64,000 nucleotides of DNA from Climacium dendroides. Its lineage: Eukaryota; Streptophyta; Bryopsida; Hypnales; Climaciaceae. Shown here piece by piece: positions 1 through 11,978 of the stretch. How positions within the stretch are numbered: position 1 is the first letter of the stretch; every line of letters begins with the position of its first letter. The notes beneath the pieces were generated by a model. The model ran no database searches, had not been told where the DNA came from, and saw only the letters and a program-made list of their open reading frames with translations. The stretch is taken from the NCBI GenBank assembly GCA_950106755.1, contig OX467087.1, positions 7,320,047-7,384,046 of the forward strand. The letters run 5' to 3'. The translations under genes and the position numbers were made by a program.

Positions 1-2122
1 GGGTGTGAAATGGGTGTGCAATCCACACCATCTATTATAGAACCAAGGTAGTGACAATGCATGCTATTGAATGTTATGTGGGCAAAGAGCAAACAAACAA
101 TTTTGCATACCCTTCACAAGTTTTTTGGTTAAAAGTCAATATATTAAAATAACTTTATAAGGTTTTTAAATTAGGATGTAGAAATGATAATTGACATATT
201 AGATACATACATATAGCAACAAACAAAATTGAGTATAGATTTGAAACTATTTCATTCAAACAATCAGACCATAAGTTGATAAGCATCAATGTGCTAAGTC
301 CAAAAATAGATGTATGAAAGTTGTGGTATGCAACATATAACACATTACTATGGAAGTTTGGAAAAAAAATTAGTTGTGATTTGAAAGAAAATTAATTTCA
401 GACTTTACTTATCCCTATCTAAAATTCAATTTTGTACGCTATAATTTGAAATTACTTTATTTTTTGTCAATTTTCTATTAAAAAACAAAAAAAATGTTCA
501 TTGGCATATTGATATACACCATCTCATATTGTTGTACACAAAAATTGAAGGAAGTTGACATTTATACAATTTATAATATTCACAATTTGACAAATATGCA
601 AATGATGTTGGTTCTCACAATATTTGAATACATTTTTGGAATTGCGAGCATGAAATTGCATTAGACATTGTAGACAAAGTATAGGTTGCAACATAAACCA
701 TTGTAACATCTTAATGCCTTTGCATTTAAAATATTTGTTGAAAATGACAATGTATACAACTTATATTTTAGAGCCATGTGATGTGTTTTTAGATTTAGAT
801 TTTTTATATGAAGACTAAAATTCATGACAATCATGATCACATGATATACATAATTGATTCAACCAATTCAAAAAAATGAAATTAATCGTCATAAAGTTTA
901 GAACCACTAGAAATTACATTAATTTTTATAAAATTGAATTTTTTTTGATGTTATCAAAACCAATTTGATTGGTTGAATCAATTATGAACATCAGCAAAAG
1001 TTGATGAGTTTTTTAATCCTTCACTTTGTTTTTATCAAAAACACTCCAATATTGCCATTTTTAGTACAAGTACCAAATTTTTGATAAAAAAATTTCTTTG
1101 ACACATGAAATTGTAGGATCTTGTAGTATGCTAACTTGAAAACATGTAGTTAAAATTTCGGAAATTTTCATTGCATGGATTGCAAGATATAAGCATTCAA
1201 ATTCATTGAAATCATTTTTTTAGCCTTGTAAAAAACAAGGAGCTGCACTTCACAAGCTCATTTTTCTATGAAAAAATGTCCAAAGTAGTGGTTACTCTTT
1301 GGATTATTTTTCCTAGACAAGTTGGTCACATGCTTGAAAATTTTGGAATTGTACAACATATAGGAAAAAATAGTAGGTAGACAATAGTAGAGAATGATCC
1401 GCTCAAAATATTAAATTGTTAAGGATTTAATTATGGAATTGAAATACGCCAATTCCAATGGTTGAAATGTTGTTATAAACAATCTATATACTACAATTTT
1501 TTTTCAAAAAATATTGAAAATTGAGTAAAATAAAGGACTTGAGAGGTTATTTTAGAGTAGAGGATTAATAATTGCCCACAAACAAAAACTCCTCATAACT
1601 TTCATTTGATTAATCAAAATGGAATGATTCAAAGCTTTACACACATGTATAACTCTAGAAAATCAATTTCAAATTTTTGTTTTTAAGAAAAAGTGATTTT
1701 TTCTGATTTGCCCATACAACCCGACCGATGGAAAAAAAATAATGTATTTGGCCATAACTTTTGACTCGTATTTTCAAATGTCATGAAATTTGGTGCGTTT
1801 GAAAGGTATTCCTCGCCCCACCTTCTATTACAATTTTAGCTTAAAATATGCAAATCTCTAGCCACATATACCTACCCAAAATTTCTATACAAACAAAAAA
1901 TGCATGTTGGTCCTATGAGGGGTAACCAACCAAGATTCCAAGGTATGTGTTTGTAGTACTAACAACCATCTAAACTACAAGAAGCTTTGACTTTCAGTAG
2001 CATTCAAGTGAGACTATAATTATTCAAACTTCTTCACATGTATAGTTTGTACATGTACACCAACACTATCCCAAATGCAATACCTACATTAGGATAAAAA
2101 AACATCATAAAAACTAGATATT
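1..2122. other. Noncoding repeat-rich stretch
   Basis: I see no gene here. The first 150 bases resemble 7,060-7,190 (shared words GGGTGTG, TCCACACCAT and GAATGTTATGTG), so the window may open inside the same segmental duplication that later carries the kinase fragments. The stretch also holds a dispersed repeat (about 1,050-1,690) listed separately. The short ORFs have no recognisable protein features. Confidence 0.5.
1050..1690 (+). repeat. Dispersed repeat R3, copy 1
   Basis: The reverse complement of this stretch matches 24,530-25,085 and 43,190-43,600 over several hundred bases. Conserved words, read on the minus strand here, include CTACTTACTATTTT, ATCTTGCAATC, TACTACAAGATC and TTTGGTACTTGTACTA. 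It is noncoding, with no clear terminal repeats. The family is unclassified and could be an old DNA-transposon derivative or an LTR fragment. Confidence 0.6.
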
Positions 2123-2515
2123 TATCCCCTAAATGCCCAAGGCCTTTTTTGAGCTTCTAGAAATTTGCTCTTAATTGAACAATAAGCAAGCAATTTGATA
2201 AGTTGTATCAATTTTCTTAAAAAATTTGATAAATTGTAATTGTAAAAATTCAAACTAGACATGTTAGAGATCACTTAGGAAAAAAAACAATAATATCACT
2301 TATGGATTGAAAGATTATAATGTTTGATCATAAGGGTATTAAAACTATAAAAATGATTTGAAGTCTTTCACTATAGAAAGTCAAGATTGCAAACTAAATT
2401 TCAAAAAGAATGTTTTTTAAATATACAATATTGAAAATAGCAACTTGGTTAGGTTTTATTTAACTTCAGAGTATTGTCAACACCAAAATTTGGTGCCTCA
2501 AGCATTTAGGGGTTA
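2123..2515. mobile_element. MITE-like element with TAACCCCTAAATG termini, copy 1
   Basis: The element starts TATCCCCTAAATGCC and ends GCATTTAGGGGTTA, giving inverted termini close to TAACCCCTAAATGC. The same termini and interior recur at 36,651-37,842 and, in reverse orientation, from 63,571 to the window end. It has no coding capacity. The target duplication cannot be fixed because the termini are flanked by short T/A runs. Confidence 0.65.
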
Positions 2516-2570
2516 TTACAAAAGATATACACAGTCAAAACATTATAGTGTATGATATTCTAATATTATA

Positions 2571-2756
2571 GGAAATTTTGTTGAAATGGCGATGTTCCAT
2601 ATGCCATTTTCAAATTGTGCGGTATAAACCATCTAGAATAGGTATCCAGATTATGGGGTTTAAACCATCTAAGATGGATATAGATTTCAAACCACATGAT
2701 TCAAACAATAAAAATGCCAAAGTTGCAGAATGATTGCCATTTTAACAAAATTCCCC
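2571..2756. mobile_element. MITE related to the 4,621 element (degenerate)
   Basis: It starts GGAAATTTTGTTGAAATGGC and ends GCCATTTTAACAAAATTCCCC, so the two ends are inverted copies of each other. These termini match the better preserved element at 4,621-4,931. The interior is shorter and target duplications are not clear. It is probably a non-autonomous Mutator-like derivative. Confidence 0.6.
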
Positions 2757-2924
2757 ATTATTGGGTTTGGCACACCCAGAGACAACACTTTAAAAATTCC
2801 TAACTTTTTCATATCTTGTCCAAAGAATGCATGCTTCAGTGTATTGAAATACTGTTGCCAACAAGATCCAACAAAAACAATTAATGTGTAGAAATAGTAA
2901 CTAAAGCACACTTGTAATCAGTGT

Positions 2925-4610
2925 CCATCATAGGTGTGCAAACCTTGATGCAGTTTTTTGCAGTTCAGAAAAGGTGTCTCACGTGGTCCATGCTGTTTTG
3001 TAAAATGACAGTCTCACTCAATGTAATGTAGCCTTGCAATAGCATACATTCAAAATCTTTAAAAACTTGACTACACCGACCTGGTTCTCAATGGTCAGTC
3101 CAGATTTTAAGAAATGAAATTGTAATTTTCCTATGTCATATTGGAATATACACATTCAAAATCATAAAAGCCTCTGACTATAATTAATTTACATGTTGAT
3201 CTTACACTTCAGACAAACCACAAATCTCTAACCAAATTGACAAGCAGTCCAAGAAGCAAGGGATTCCATTCTCATCATACTTGCAGAAAATGCGCAAAGG
3301 CTAGTTTCAGTGCAAACTGTATCAAATATTCCCAGGAGGGTGGACATGGACTGCAAAGTTAGAAGAAGGTGAGTGTGTGGTTGAGCTTGTTAAAAGCAGG
3401 GCTTGCTCATTCTGCCACTTTCACGACTCTGTTAGGGTGCAGAGTCTACAGTCAAGTTACCAGGTCCGATTCTGGCTTCAGAGTTGGCCAATATATACAT
3501 ATTTTCGTACAGAATGAGCAAGCCCTGCATTTAACGTTGGAGAGTGGGCAGGGTGTTGCTTGTTCTGCCCCGCGCAGCTACAGGTCTCGCCCTGCTGGAC
3601 TCGACCTACAATTGCTTGCGAGGCAAAACAAGCAACACCCTGCCCGTTCTCTAATACAAAGCTATTTGGGAGGATTCCAATGAATGGCAGAGTCCCAAAA
3701 ATTTTATAGTTGGTAAGGAAGGCATTCATATGGTGTTGATGGTAGATTCATTTTTCATATCTCTTCTTGTTGCAATATTTCATTCAGCTGTTGCATTAAG
3801 GGTTAGGTCTTTGGATTGGGAAGGCAATATAGGAGCCTCAACTTTGAGAGATTTGCTTCATGAATTTCAAAGTTGACATCCTCAAATGTTGATATGGGTA
3901 TGTTGCTACTAGTCAAATTGAGTTAGTTTGAATTAGGTATGAGCTCTCCATGTTGGTGAGGTATTGACCTTGAAGGTAGAAGAGATTGAAGTCTTGGATC
4001 TACCATATTGAAGAAAGATTCAAATTCATGAGCTTACCAAATAGTGTACAACAACACAAGATCCTCAAGTTCCACTCCTCTAAGATCCAAAGGTTGCCTT
4101 CCGCACACAACTTCAAGCACTAAGATGCCAACATTAGAATTATTCAATCCCATAGTGGCTTTGCCTGTGTAGGGTATCTCAAGAGCCATACATCGAAGAG
4201 TTGATGCTACCAGAGTTGTCTTTCTCTACTTTGTGGTGATCCATCAATGAACAAGTCCAAAATCAACCAAGTGCGCTTTGAAATTTGCATCCAACAATAC
4301 ATTCTTGGACTTGATATCTTAGGTGCAAAACATGACTTTGACAATCCTCATGCAAGTATTGCAAAATTGCAACCCCCTCCTCTTCTAGAATAGAATGTCA
4401 CATTTTTAAAGACTAATACTCAAGGTGTTGAAAATGAAGACCAGGCTTGTGCAACCATTCATTTAGTCCTCCATTGGGCATGCAGTCATACACCAACAAT
4501 CACAATTGACCTTTCTCTTGACACCACCTTTGCAACTACAACACATTCTAGTATTGAATTTGGCCTACCTCCCAACTTGAGCACAAAACACAAATTCTGC
4601 ATTCTCCAAA
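2925..4610. repeat. Segmental duplication, copy A (with kinase fragment)
   Basis: This segment aligns by eye with about 7,520-8,740 over most of its length, first the noncoding part (for example TGACAGTCTCACTCA and GACATGGACTGCAAA) and then the receptor-kinase remnant. Copy A has an extra insert at about 3,390-3,660. The kinase part continues to about 5,080 beyond a MITE, whereas copy B stops near 8,740. Confidence 0.75.
3390..3660. repeat. Double-hairpin insert
   Basis: Two inverted repeats lie side by side. The first has arms 3,396-3,414 and 3,510-3,528 (19 bp, perfect: GCAGGGCTTGCTCATTCTG). The second has arms 3,546-3,569 and 3,622-3,645 (24 bp with one mismatch, core GCAGGGTGTTGCTTG). 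The block is missing from the duplicate copy at about 7,990, so it was inserted here or lost there. It is GC-richer than its surroundings. The ORFs on both strands are a by-product of the inverted arms. Confidence 0.75.
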
Positions 4611-5080
4611 TATATCAATGGGGAATTTTATTAAAATGACGATTATTTTGTGACTTTGGCATTCTCACAGTTCAGACCAGGCGGTCTGAACTCTACTAGC
4701 GTCCTAGATTTTTGAAATCTATACCATTATTAGATATCTGAAATCTAAAAAATATATAGATTTTTTAAACCGATTGGTCTGAAATCTACATATTTCTTAG
4801 ATTTAATACATCTAATAGCGATATAGAGTTTACAAATCTAGGACACTAATTTCAGACCACCCGGTCTGAACTGTGGAAATGACACATTGTGAAAATGGCA
4901 CATGGAATATCGCCATTTTAATGAAATTCCCTATATCAATGTTTCACAGCAACATAAGTGCCATCCAAAGTACCTTTATAAATAGACATATACCCAATCT
5001 TTCCAAGTAGATTTCTCATGTCCAAGTTTTGAGGTACCTTTTGAAGTTCACTATATGAGAACACATGTTGTATGGTGGGA
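3795..5080 (-). pseudogene. Receptor-like kinase (lectin-RLK type) kinase-domain pseudogene A
   Basis: Read on the minus strand this is most of a Ser/Thr protein kinase domain of the plant membrane-receptor kind. From the N side it shows FSYSELQKVPQN, a glycine loop with a changed third glycine (LLGKIGYMSIYKG), the VAVK lysine motif, then RWCQEKGQL, LVYDCMPNGGLNEWL, GVAILQYLHEDC, DIKSKNVLLDANF, DFG in LVDFGLV, LEVVCGRQPLDLRGVE and NMVDPRLQS. The wording resembles L-type lectin receptor kinases. A MITE splits it at 4,621-4,931. One extra base breaks the HRD motif before DIK, and several stops follow, so it is not functional. No lectin domain is convincing, although HFTLQWSYPSGLGFP just upstream could be the end of one. 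Confidence 0.85.
4621..4931. mobile_element. Mutator-like foldback MITE with 10 bp target duplication
   Basis: The element runs from GGGAATTTTATTAAAATG to CATTTTAATGAAATTCCC and is largely a foldback, with both halves sharing TTCAGACC, GGTCTGAA and TCCTAGATTT. It is flanked on both sides by TATATCAATG (4,611-4,620 and 4,932-4,941). A 9-10 bp duplication with long inverted ends suggests a Mutator-like MITE. It lies inside the kinase pseudogene, between the N-lobe and the catalytic loop. Confidence 0.9.
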
Positions 5081-6459
5081 AGCCTCTAGTTAAGGGTGTT
5101 CTGCTCTGTGATGCCCTTTCATAAAGGGAAGCCAAGGCCCGAGGGATAAGACCATTGCAAAGTGAAATGTCCAAGATCATAAGCTTTCCACTATGTTAAG
5201 CAATGGAGGGAGTCCACTTAAATGCATTTCAAGAAAAAATAACTTTTCATGTGAAGAATATCATGCTAGGAACTATTATCATTAGATATTGTGTCCATGT
5301 CCTTGTGTCCAAGGCCCCATATGTAGTGACTATGCAAAAATTGTGCATTATACCATATAATCCCAGTTTTTTTTAAAAGAGTGTTTCGTTCCAGTGCTTA
5401 ACAAAGTTGGAATTTTCAATAGGGGTTTCAAGGGCTTCATCAAATAGGCATTTGACGTGTTAGCAAGCTACACTTCCAATGTGATGAGCCGGAGAAATTG
5501 ATCCAATGGATATTACTTCATGATAAAGAATATATAAATCTATCAAATAGATTTCAAAAATCAAGAGAAACTTCCAATTTTTTTTTATTTGACCTACAAC
5601 TACTACAAATAAACTGAATTTTCCAATCTTTTTACACCCAGATACTTAAGTTTATATTTGGAGTGTAATTTAGATTTGGTATAAACTATAATATTGTGCA
5701 TTTCACGACCAATATTTTCCTTACAAAAAGTTATATCAATGTTTGAAATTTTAATAATAAATAACAATTTAGAGAATAAAAATAAAATAGCTCTTTTGGA
5801 ATTTCAAATAACCTTAGCAATGCTGGTGTAAGGTTAGTGAAAAAGTGTTCTCTCAAAATTTCATCTCCTACTCTAAATTTGGATACGTAGTAATGACTAC
5901 TGGAAACTCTCAAAACCTTGAGTATGACAATATTTTGCTAGCCATTTTAAATCAGCATTTGATTTGTCTGAAACTAGAAAACACAAAATTCTTAACATAT
6001 GTACCTAACAAAGTTTCAGATTTCATATTAATTACAATCCAATCACTGCATAACATTCAGTAGTCTTCAAAGAGGTTGCCTTTCCTTCCCCGGAGGCAAA
6101 AAACATTCACACAGGGAATTAAAGTAAGCTCCAATATCAAGTGCCAGGATCATGACTTATGATTCATGCTTTTTTTTTTTTTTTTTCTCTTCCTTCTAAA
6201 TCTCCGACCAGCCAAACAAATATCCAAAGATTTTAGGATGATTTGACAAACACCATTAGAATCCTTTGAATCAAAACCCCAATGTCATTTAACCCTCCGC
6301 CATTCAAAGAATAATTTTGGTAGTCCAATGAAGGAATTGATTAGGAAACATTTGAGTGAGTGAAGGTTGGAGATGTCATTTTTATATTGAAATTAATTTT
6401 TCACCATGAATTCTCAAAGAATATGGGATAATTTGAAAATGAGTGCTAAACCGCTTATT
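5081..6459. other. Noncoding stretch
   Basis: I see no gene. It is AT-rich with a poly-T run near 6,171-6,186. The small ORFs at 5,731-6,063 lie on both strands and show no recognisable motif. Confidence 0.5.
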
Positions 6460-6845
6460 GTCAAAATGTCAAAATTATGTTTATGTAGAATTTCAAACCT
6501 CATTTAGTCATAATAGAATAACTTTCTTCAAAAAACTTTGGACTAAAAAAATTTGGGAAATCTATTTGAATTTCATTTCCAAAAATTTGTTTCATATTCC
6601 AAGCCTCCAATCAAAAGTTGTGGATAAAATTTATAGAGAATGTTTCAAGATGTAAAAGAAAATGTCCCTTCCAACCCCTCTTTGAAATTTGTCCATAACT
6701 TTTGATTGGAGGCTTGAAATATGAAACAAATTTTTGTAGATGAAATTTAAATAGATTTTCCAAATTTTTTTAGTCCAAAGTTTTTTGAATTTTTTTATTT
6801 TACTATGACTAAATGAGGCCTGAAATTTTACTTCAAACAAAATTT
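6460..6845. repeat. Large imperfect inverted repeat (foldback)
   Basis: The arms at about 6,470-6,640 and 6,680-6,840 are inverted copies, so both strands give the same short peptide with TSFSHN or ASFSHS, FKKLWTKKIW and LQSKV. The shared ORFs therefore reflect the palindrome and not a gene. It is probably a foldback transposon derivative. No target duplication was identified. Confidence 0.75.
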
Positions 6846-8104
6846 TTTCTTTAATTTGACTTAACTATGAGCAGTTAAGTTCCTACTAACTTTAATTTAT
6901 TTATCCCACATGATTTATTTTACCTCCTACAACCTGCATTGTTTTCTTATTAACCCGTTTTGTTATTTAACTTAATTGTAGTTTTGTCCCAAGTATCTAG
7001 GCAAGAGAGCTTCAATTTTCAGACAATTTGTGATGTGTGGATTGTTTGCTACTGATGGGTGTGTAATATTCCACACCATATCATCCGGGGATGAAATGGT
7101 GTGCAATATTCCCCATCATTCTGTAAGGGAAGGCAGTCCTTCTCGCTGCTACTGAATGTTATGTGCGAGAAAGAAAATTTTACAAGCATTCAACAATTGG
7201 TGTAAATAATAATACAAGTGTTTCTTGCAATCATATGTTGTGCTGTACATTACGGGTATCATCATCACAGATAATGCATCAATGCTCTGGAACCATTTCA
7301 GACCATTCTGCCCAAGCTGGCAGATCTCATTTATTAGATTTTATGAAGCATTCAAGAGAGCATGATAATAGCAATTCTAAAGCATGAAATGTAAAGTCTT
7401 AAACCATCACAAAGTGATGGTAATTCACAATATTAATTTGACAGGAAATTTGCTTCTCCAAAGCATCAAATCTGGCAGCCCAAACAATGATTTTCTAACT
7501 CTCCTTCATGGAGTATTTCACAGTTGAGTAAATGGTGTCTGAAGGTATTCCTCAAATCAGTGCAGTTTTGCAAAAATGACAGTCTCACTCATTGTAATGT
7601 AGCCTTGCCAGTTGTGATAGCATACATTCAAAATTGTTAACTAAGAAGCTTGATTACATTGACCTGGTTCTTGAGAATGATGTTCAGTCCAGATTTTCAG
7701 AAATTTTGCCCTTGTGCAACTGTAATTTTTCTATGTCAAATTGGAATGTGCACAATCATAATCATAAAAAGCCTCTAATTAGAAATAATTTACATGCTGA
7801 TCTTACACTTCAGATAAACCATAAATCTCTAACCAAATTGAAGAGCAGTCCAAGAGGCAAGGGATTGTAATGTAACCATACTTGCATAAAATGTGTAAAG
7901 GCTTGTTTCAGTGCGGGGTGTTCAAATATTCCCATGAGGGTGGACATGGACTGCAAACCTAGAAGAAGGTGAGTGCAAGGTTGAAAAGCTCAAAATTATT
8001 TGTGAGTATTCCAATGGATGGTAGAGTCCCAAAAGCTTTGTAGTTGGTAAGGAAGGCATTCATATGGTATTGATAATAGATTCGTTTTTCATATCTCTTC
8101 TAGG
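6846..8104. repeat. Noncoding, includes upstream part of duplication copy B
   Basis: No gene is visible. From 7,060 the sequence resembles the start of the window, and from about 7,520 it aligns with 2,925-3,390 and then 3,660-3,790. The double-hairpin insert of copy A is absent at about 7,990. Two short hairpin-like words, TGTGTAATATTCCACACC and GTGCAATATTCCCC, occur at 7,060-7,120. Confidence 0.6.
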
Positions 8105-8745
8105 GTCAAGTCTTTGGATTGGGAAGGCAATATAGGAGCCTCAACTTTGAGAGATTTGCTTCATGAATTTCAAAGTTGACATCCTCAAATGTTGATATGG
8201 GTATGTTGCTACTAGTCAAATTGAGTTAGTTTGAATTAGGTACGAGCTCTCTATGTTGGTGAGGTATTGACCTTAAAGGTAGAAGAGATTGAAGTCTTGG
8301 ATCTACCATATTGAAGAAAGATTCAAATTCATGAGCTTACCAAATAGTGTACAACAACACAAGATCCTCAAGTTCTACTCCTCTAAGATCCAAAGGTTGC
8401 CTTCCGCACACAACTTCAAGCACTAAGATGCCAATACTAGAATTATTCAATTCCATGGTAGATTTGCTTGTGTAGGGCATCTCAAGAGCCATACATCAAA
8501 GAGTTGATGCTACCAAAGTTGTCTTTCTCTACTTTGTGGTGATCCATCAATGAACAAGTCCAAAATCAACCAAGTGCGCTTTGAAATTTGCATCCAACAA
8601 TACATTTTTGGACTTGATATCTTAGGTGCAAAACACAATTTTGACAATCCTTGTGTAAGTATTTCAAAGTTGCACCCCTTTCCAAAATAGAATGTGGCAT
8701 TTTTAGAAACAATATGTTGTGTTGGAAATGGCAACCATGGCCAAA
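8105..8745 (-). pseudogene. Receptor-like kinase pseudogene B (C-terminal half)
   Basis: This is the duplicate of pseudogene A and covers the second half of the kinase domain on the minus strand: a GVA..L.YLH helix remnant, the DIKSKNVLLDANF-type catalytic loop region, LEVVCGRQPLDL, and the NMVDPRLQS end. Frameshifts and stops are present as in copy A, including the broken HRD region, so both copies probably derive from an already dead parent. Homology to copy A ends near 8,740, before the N-lobe. The MITE of copy A lies beyond this break, so its absence here is not informative. Confidence 0.8.
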
Positions 8746-10863
8746 CTTTTTGTTGACAAATTGAATTACAACAAAAAATTTACTTTTTAGCCATTAACAC
8801 TAAATACAATTGCACTCACAAGGAGCCCAACAATAGGTTGACCCAAATCTCCAACAATGCCAACTTCAAATACATTGTTCCATTGTATACTTACAACCTC
8901 TGTGGTCACACTAGTTGTTGCTCCTACTTCTCTAGTGGTAGAGTCTTCACTGTGTACTTTTGTATTTATCTTTGTCCTTGAATTCAATGATAGGAAAATG
9001 TTTAAGATTTGAAATTATATATTGTGTAGGAAAGGATGAAACAAGGATTTTGGATGCTTATGATGTATTCCCTTTGTCTCGAAATAAATTCAAGGTTTCC
9101 AAATATAATTGTTTCAAATTAAATTTGAAATTGGCTCTTTACAACTTGATGGATAACAATTAAAGCTAGTTCAAACACCCAAAAGCAAAAGAATTTGCAA
9201 ACAATTATATTCCATAGACTTTATAGCAATTCAATCCTTGCAAAGGGAATCAAAATGCAACCCCTAACAAACCAAAGGCAAAGGATTCAACCCACAACTA
9301 TACCAAAGCTGCTATTAACAATATCTTGTTGAGAATTTCTTAAACTTGAATCATAGGACATTGTCAAAATTGAATATAGAGGACATCAATGGACATCACT
9401 ATACCAACATTGCTTGGAGAATGATCAAAATTAATACCTCTGGGCAATTCCAAAAAGGGAAAAAATTGTCAACCCCATTGCTTGTTTTTAGCATGCACCG
9501 CTTCACTATTGACTTCCATTCTTTCACACCTAGTGGGGGTTAGTAGAAGCTACAATAACTACACAATCTTTTGGAAATAAGAGCTGCTCTCACACTAATC
9601 TAGCTATTTCTAAAAAAAACAGATATATTTCTGGATGGAATTAGTATAATGTTGGAGTTGTAATGATAAATTTTAGGAGTGAAAAAAACATTACAAGGTG
9701 TATATCACATAGGTGCACAGACTTAGGATGACTCAGTCTAACCTTCTTTCTATACCCAATATGCCATTAATTTATCTACTTTGGTTTTATTGGTTTTGTT
9801 TAATTTTTTTGAAAAATGTTGTTATTTAATTCTTGCGAGAACAATCAAATTAAAAATGTTCAATATTATAGTTAATAACCAAATAAAAAGCAACATCAAA
9901 GATTTATAAAATATTAATTCAATATATTTAGAAATTGTAGGACCAACATTATATTATAATAATGCTCAATTTTTTTAAGAAAAAATTCAAATGTTTTATA
10001 GAAAATTAATAGGAAAAATAGTAATCTTTTCACAAAACTGAACACAAATTGGACAATAATGTAAATTTTATGTAAAGCTTGAACAAATCCAATAAGTGAA
10101 GCTTTGAAGTGCTTATTTTTTATACTTAGACAACTTTGAAGTTAACCTTTGTTATTTTAGGAAGATAATTTAAGAAGACAATATCCTACCTCACTGATTG
10201 AATTGTTTTGAAGTTTCATTAATGGTTTCAAATTTACATTCCTTTGTTCAACCAAGAATACAATAGAATTCAACAATTGTCCACGTTTTGAACACTCAAA
10301 AGGTTATAGAAATTTGAGATTCAAAATCTATAGTCCCATGTGAGCAACTTATTTTGGAAATCTTCCTAAATTTGGACCACTAGAATATTAGGTTTTGACA
10401 AAGATTCTTGGGATCATGAAAAATTGGACTTTTTCAAAGATTTTGTGATTAAATTGTTGTAGTTTAGAATCAAAATGGAATTTGAAGGCAAATAGCGTCA
10501 AAGAGGTTTGGATACTAAAGCAATTAACTAGAGTGTAAATTGCAAATTTTTTGGAATGGTGATACATGTACTAATTTAAAAGAAGATTGAAATAATGATA
10601 CCAATATTGGGACCTATATTTGAAGAGGTTTCAAATGCTACAAGTCAATCTACAGTTCCACAAGTAACAATAGAGAACATAGAGTTTATAAATCAATCAA
10701 GTAATAACATTTATATTTTTTCTTTGAGAATAACTATTAAATTTTTGCAATCAAACTTTGCATTCCATTTAAAATTGGAATTGAAGCTTTTAGTGTCTAC
10801 ACAATAGCTTCTCCACATTGTATTTTTTGAATGGTGAATGTTTAATCCACCACCATATATGCC
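8746..10863. other. Noncoding stretch flanking the Copia element
   Basis: No gene is supported. The small plus-strand ORFs at 8,960-9,163, 9,346-9,543 and 10,595-10,807 have no family motif and sit in AT-rich DNA. Confidence 0.45.
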
Positions 10864-10868
10864 ATGCC

Positions 10869-11046
10869 TCTTGAGAATGGAAAAGAAGTATATATTATTA
10901 ATTAATTAATACATAATATATTTCCTACATATATAGGTTCCATTCGAGACTTAACATATAAGGACATGATTGTTCAATATAATACCTAATGACCTTTCTT
11001 ATATAACTATTTAATTTAAGGACGAAATATTAATTACATCCTAACA
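10869..11046 (-). repeat. Copia 3' LTR (178 bp)
   Basis: On the minus strand it begins TGTTAGGATGTAATTAATAT and ends CCATTCTCAAGA. It aligns with 23,690-23,796 apart from an internal segment of about 70 bp that the other LTR lacks. The first bases past its end form the ATGCC target duplication. The terminus ends in GA, not the usual CA. A run of five G precedes it on the minus strand and serves as the likely polypurine tract. Confidence 0.88.
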
Positions 11047-11059
11047 CCCCCAATTAAAT

Positions 11060-11978
11060 AGTGTTAGAACTATCATAATCTAAACCTAAGAGACATAGAC
11101 AATTGTAATGCTTGTCTTTGGTGAGGCTTTTTGTAAAAATATTAGCTGCTATATCAATGGTTGGACAATATGTCAAAGTTACTTCTTAAGCTTGAACTTG
11201 TTCACAAATAAAATAGATTTGAATATCTATGAGTTTACTTCAGTCATGAAATCTTGGATTTTCAGAAAGTTTGATTGCACTTTGGTTATCGGAATAAATG
11301 TTAGTGGTTTGTAATTGATGACAACCAATATGCTAAGTAGTCGCCAAAGCCAAACAACTTCAGTTGAGGCCTTTGAAAGTGACATATATATGCTTGCTTT
11401 TAGTAGAACTAAGTGCCATTGAGCTTGCTTGCGACTTAACTAGGCAATTTCCCAACATAAAACAATAGCTAGATGTAGAATGGCAATCATCTAAGTTGCC
11501 CATCCAATCAGCATCTAAAAATCCTTCTAAGATAAATGGTTGGCTAGAATTTTTATATAAAAGGCTTAAGTTTGAAGTACCTTTAAGGTAACGTAAGATT
11601 CTTTTGCATGTAGTCCAATGGCGTAAGCTAGGATTGGCTAAATATTGGGTAAGTGTACTAATAGAAAAATAAATATCCAGTCGAGTATTAAGGGCAATGT
11701 GGGATAGGCTACCTATTAAGGTTTTATATGGGCAATTCTTTATATAAGCTATATCTTCATTAGTTATAGGACAATCAACTTTTGTCAATTTGATGCTAGG
11801 TTCCATAGGGGTGGAAACATGATTACAAGATTCTAATTTAAACTTTGATAATAAAGATTGTATATATTTGGATTTATTTATTTTGAGGATACCAACTTGT
11901 TGATCATGTTGTATTTCTAAATCCAAAATAGAAATCTTCTTTATAGAACCTAAATCTATCATCTTGAATTTGGTAGAT
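11060..11978 (-). pseudogene. Copia reverse transcriptase end and RNase H
   Basis: The minus strand encodes the end of the Copia polymerase: KFKMIDLGSIKK, KYIQSLLSKF, STPMEPS, LIGSLSHIALNTRLDI, HWTTCKRILRYLKG, DADWMGNLDD, and ALSSTKSKHI where ALSSTEAEY is usual. After a stop it continues SDNQSAIKLSENP, IDIQ.YFICEQVQA and IFTKSLTKDKHYN, which is the usual RNase H end. The 200-codon open part at 11,360-11,962 is long for a dead element. The changed glutamate in the RNase H motif and later stops argue against activity. Confidence 0.92.

Noticed and set aside
3369..3729. Overlapping ORFs on both strands (104 and 83 codons)
   Set aside because: They follow from the double inverted repeat at 3,390-3,660; the matching peptides on both strands come from the arms.
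10595..10807. 70-codon ORF just outside the Copia 3' LTR
   Set aside because: Outside the target duplication, opposite strand to the element, and without motif.
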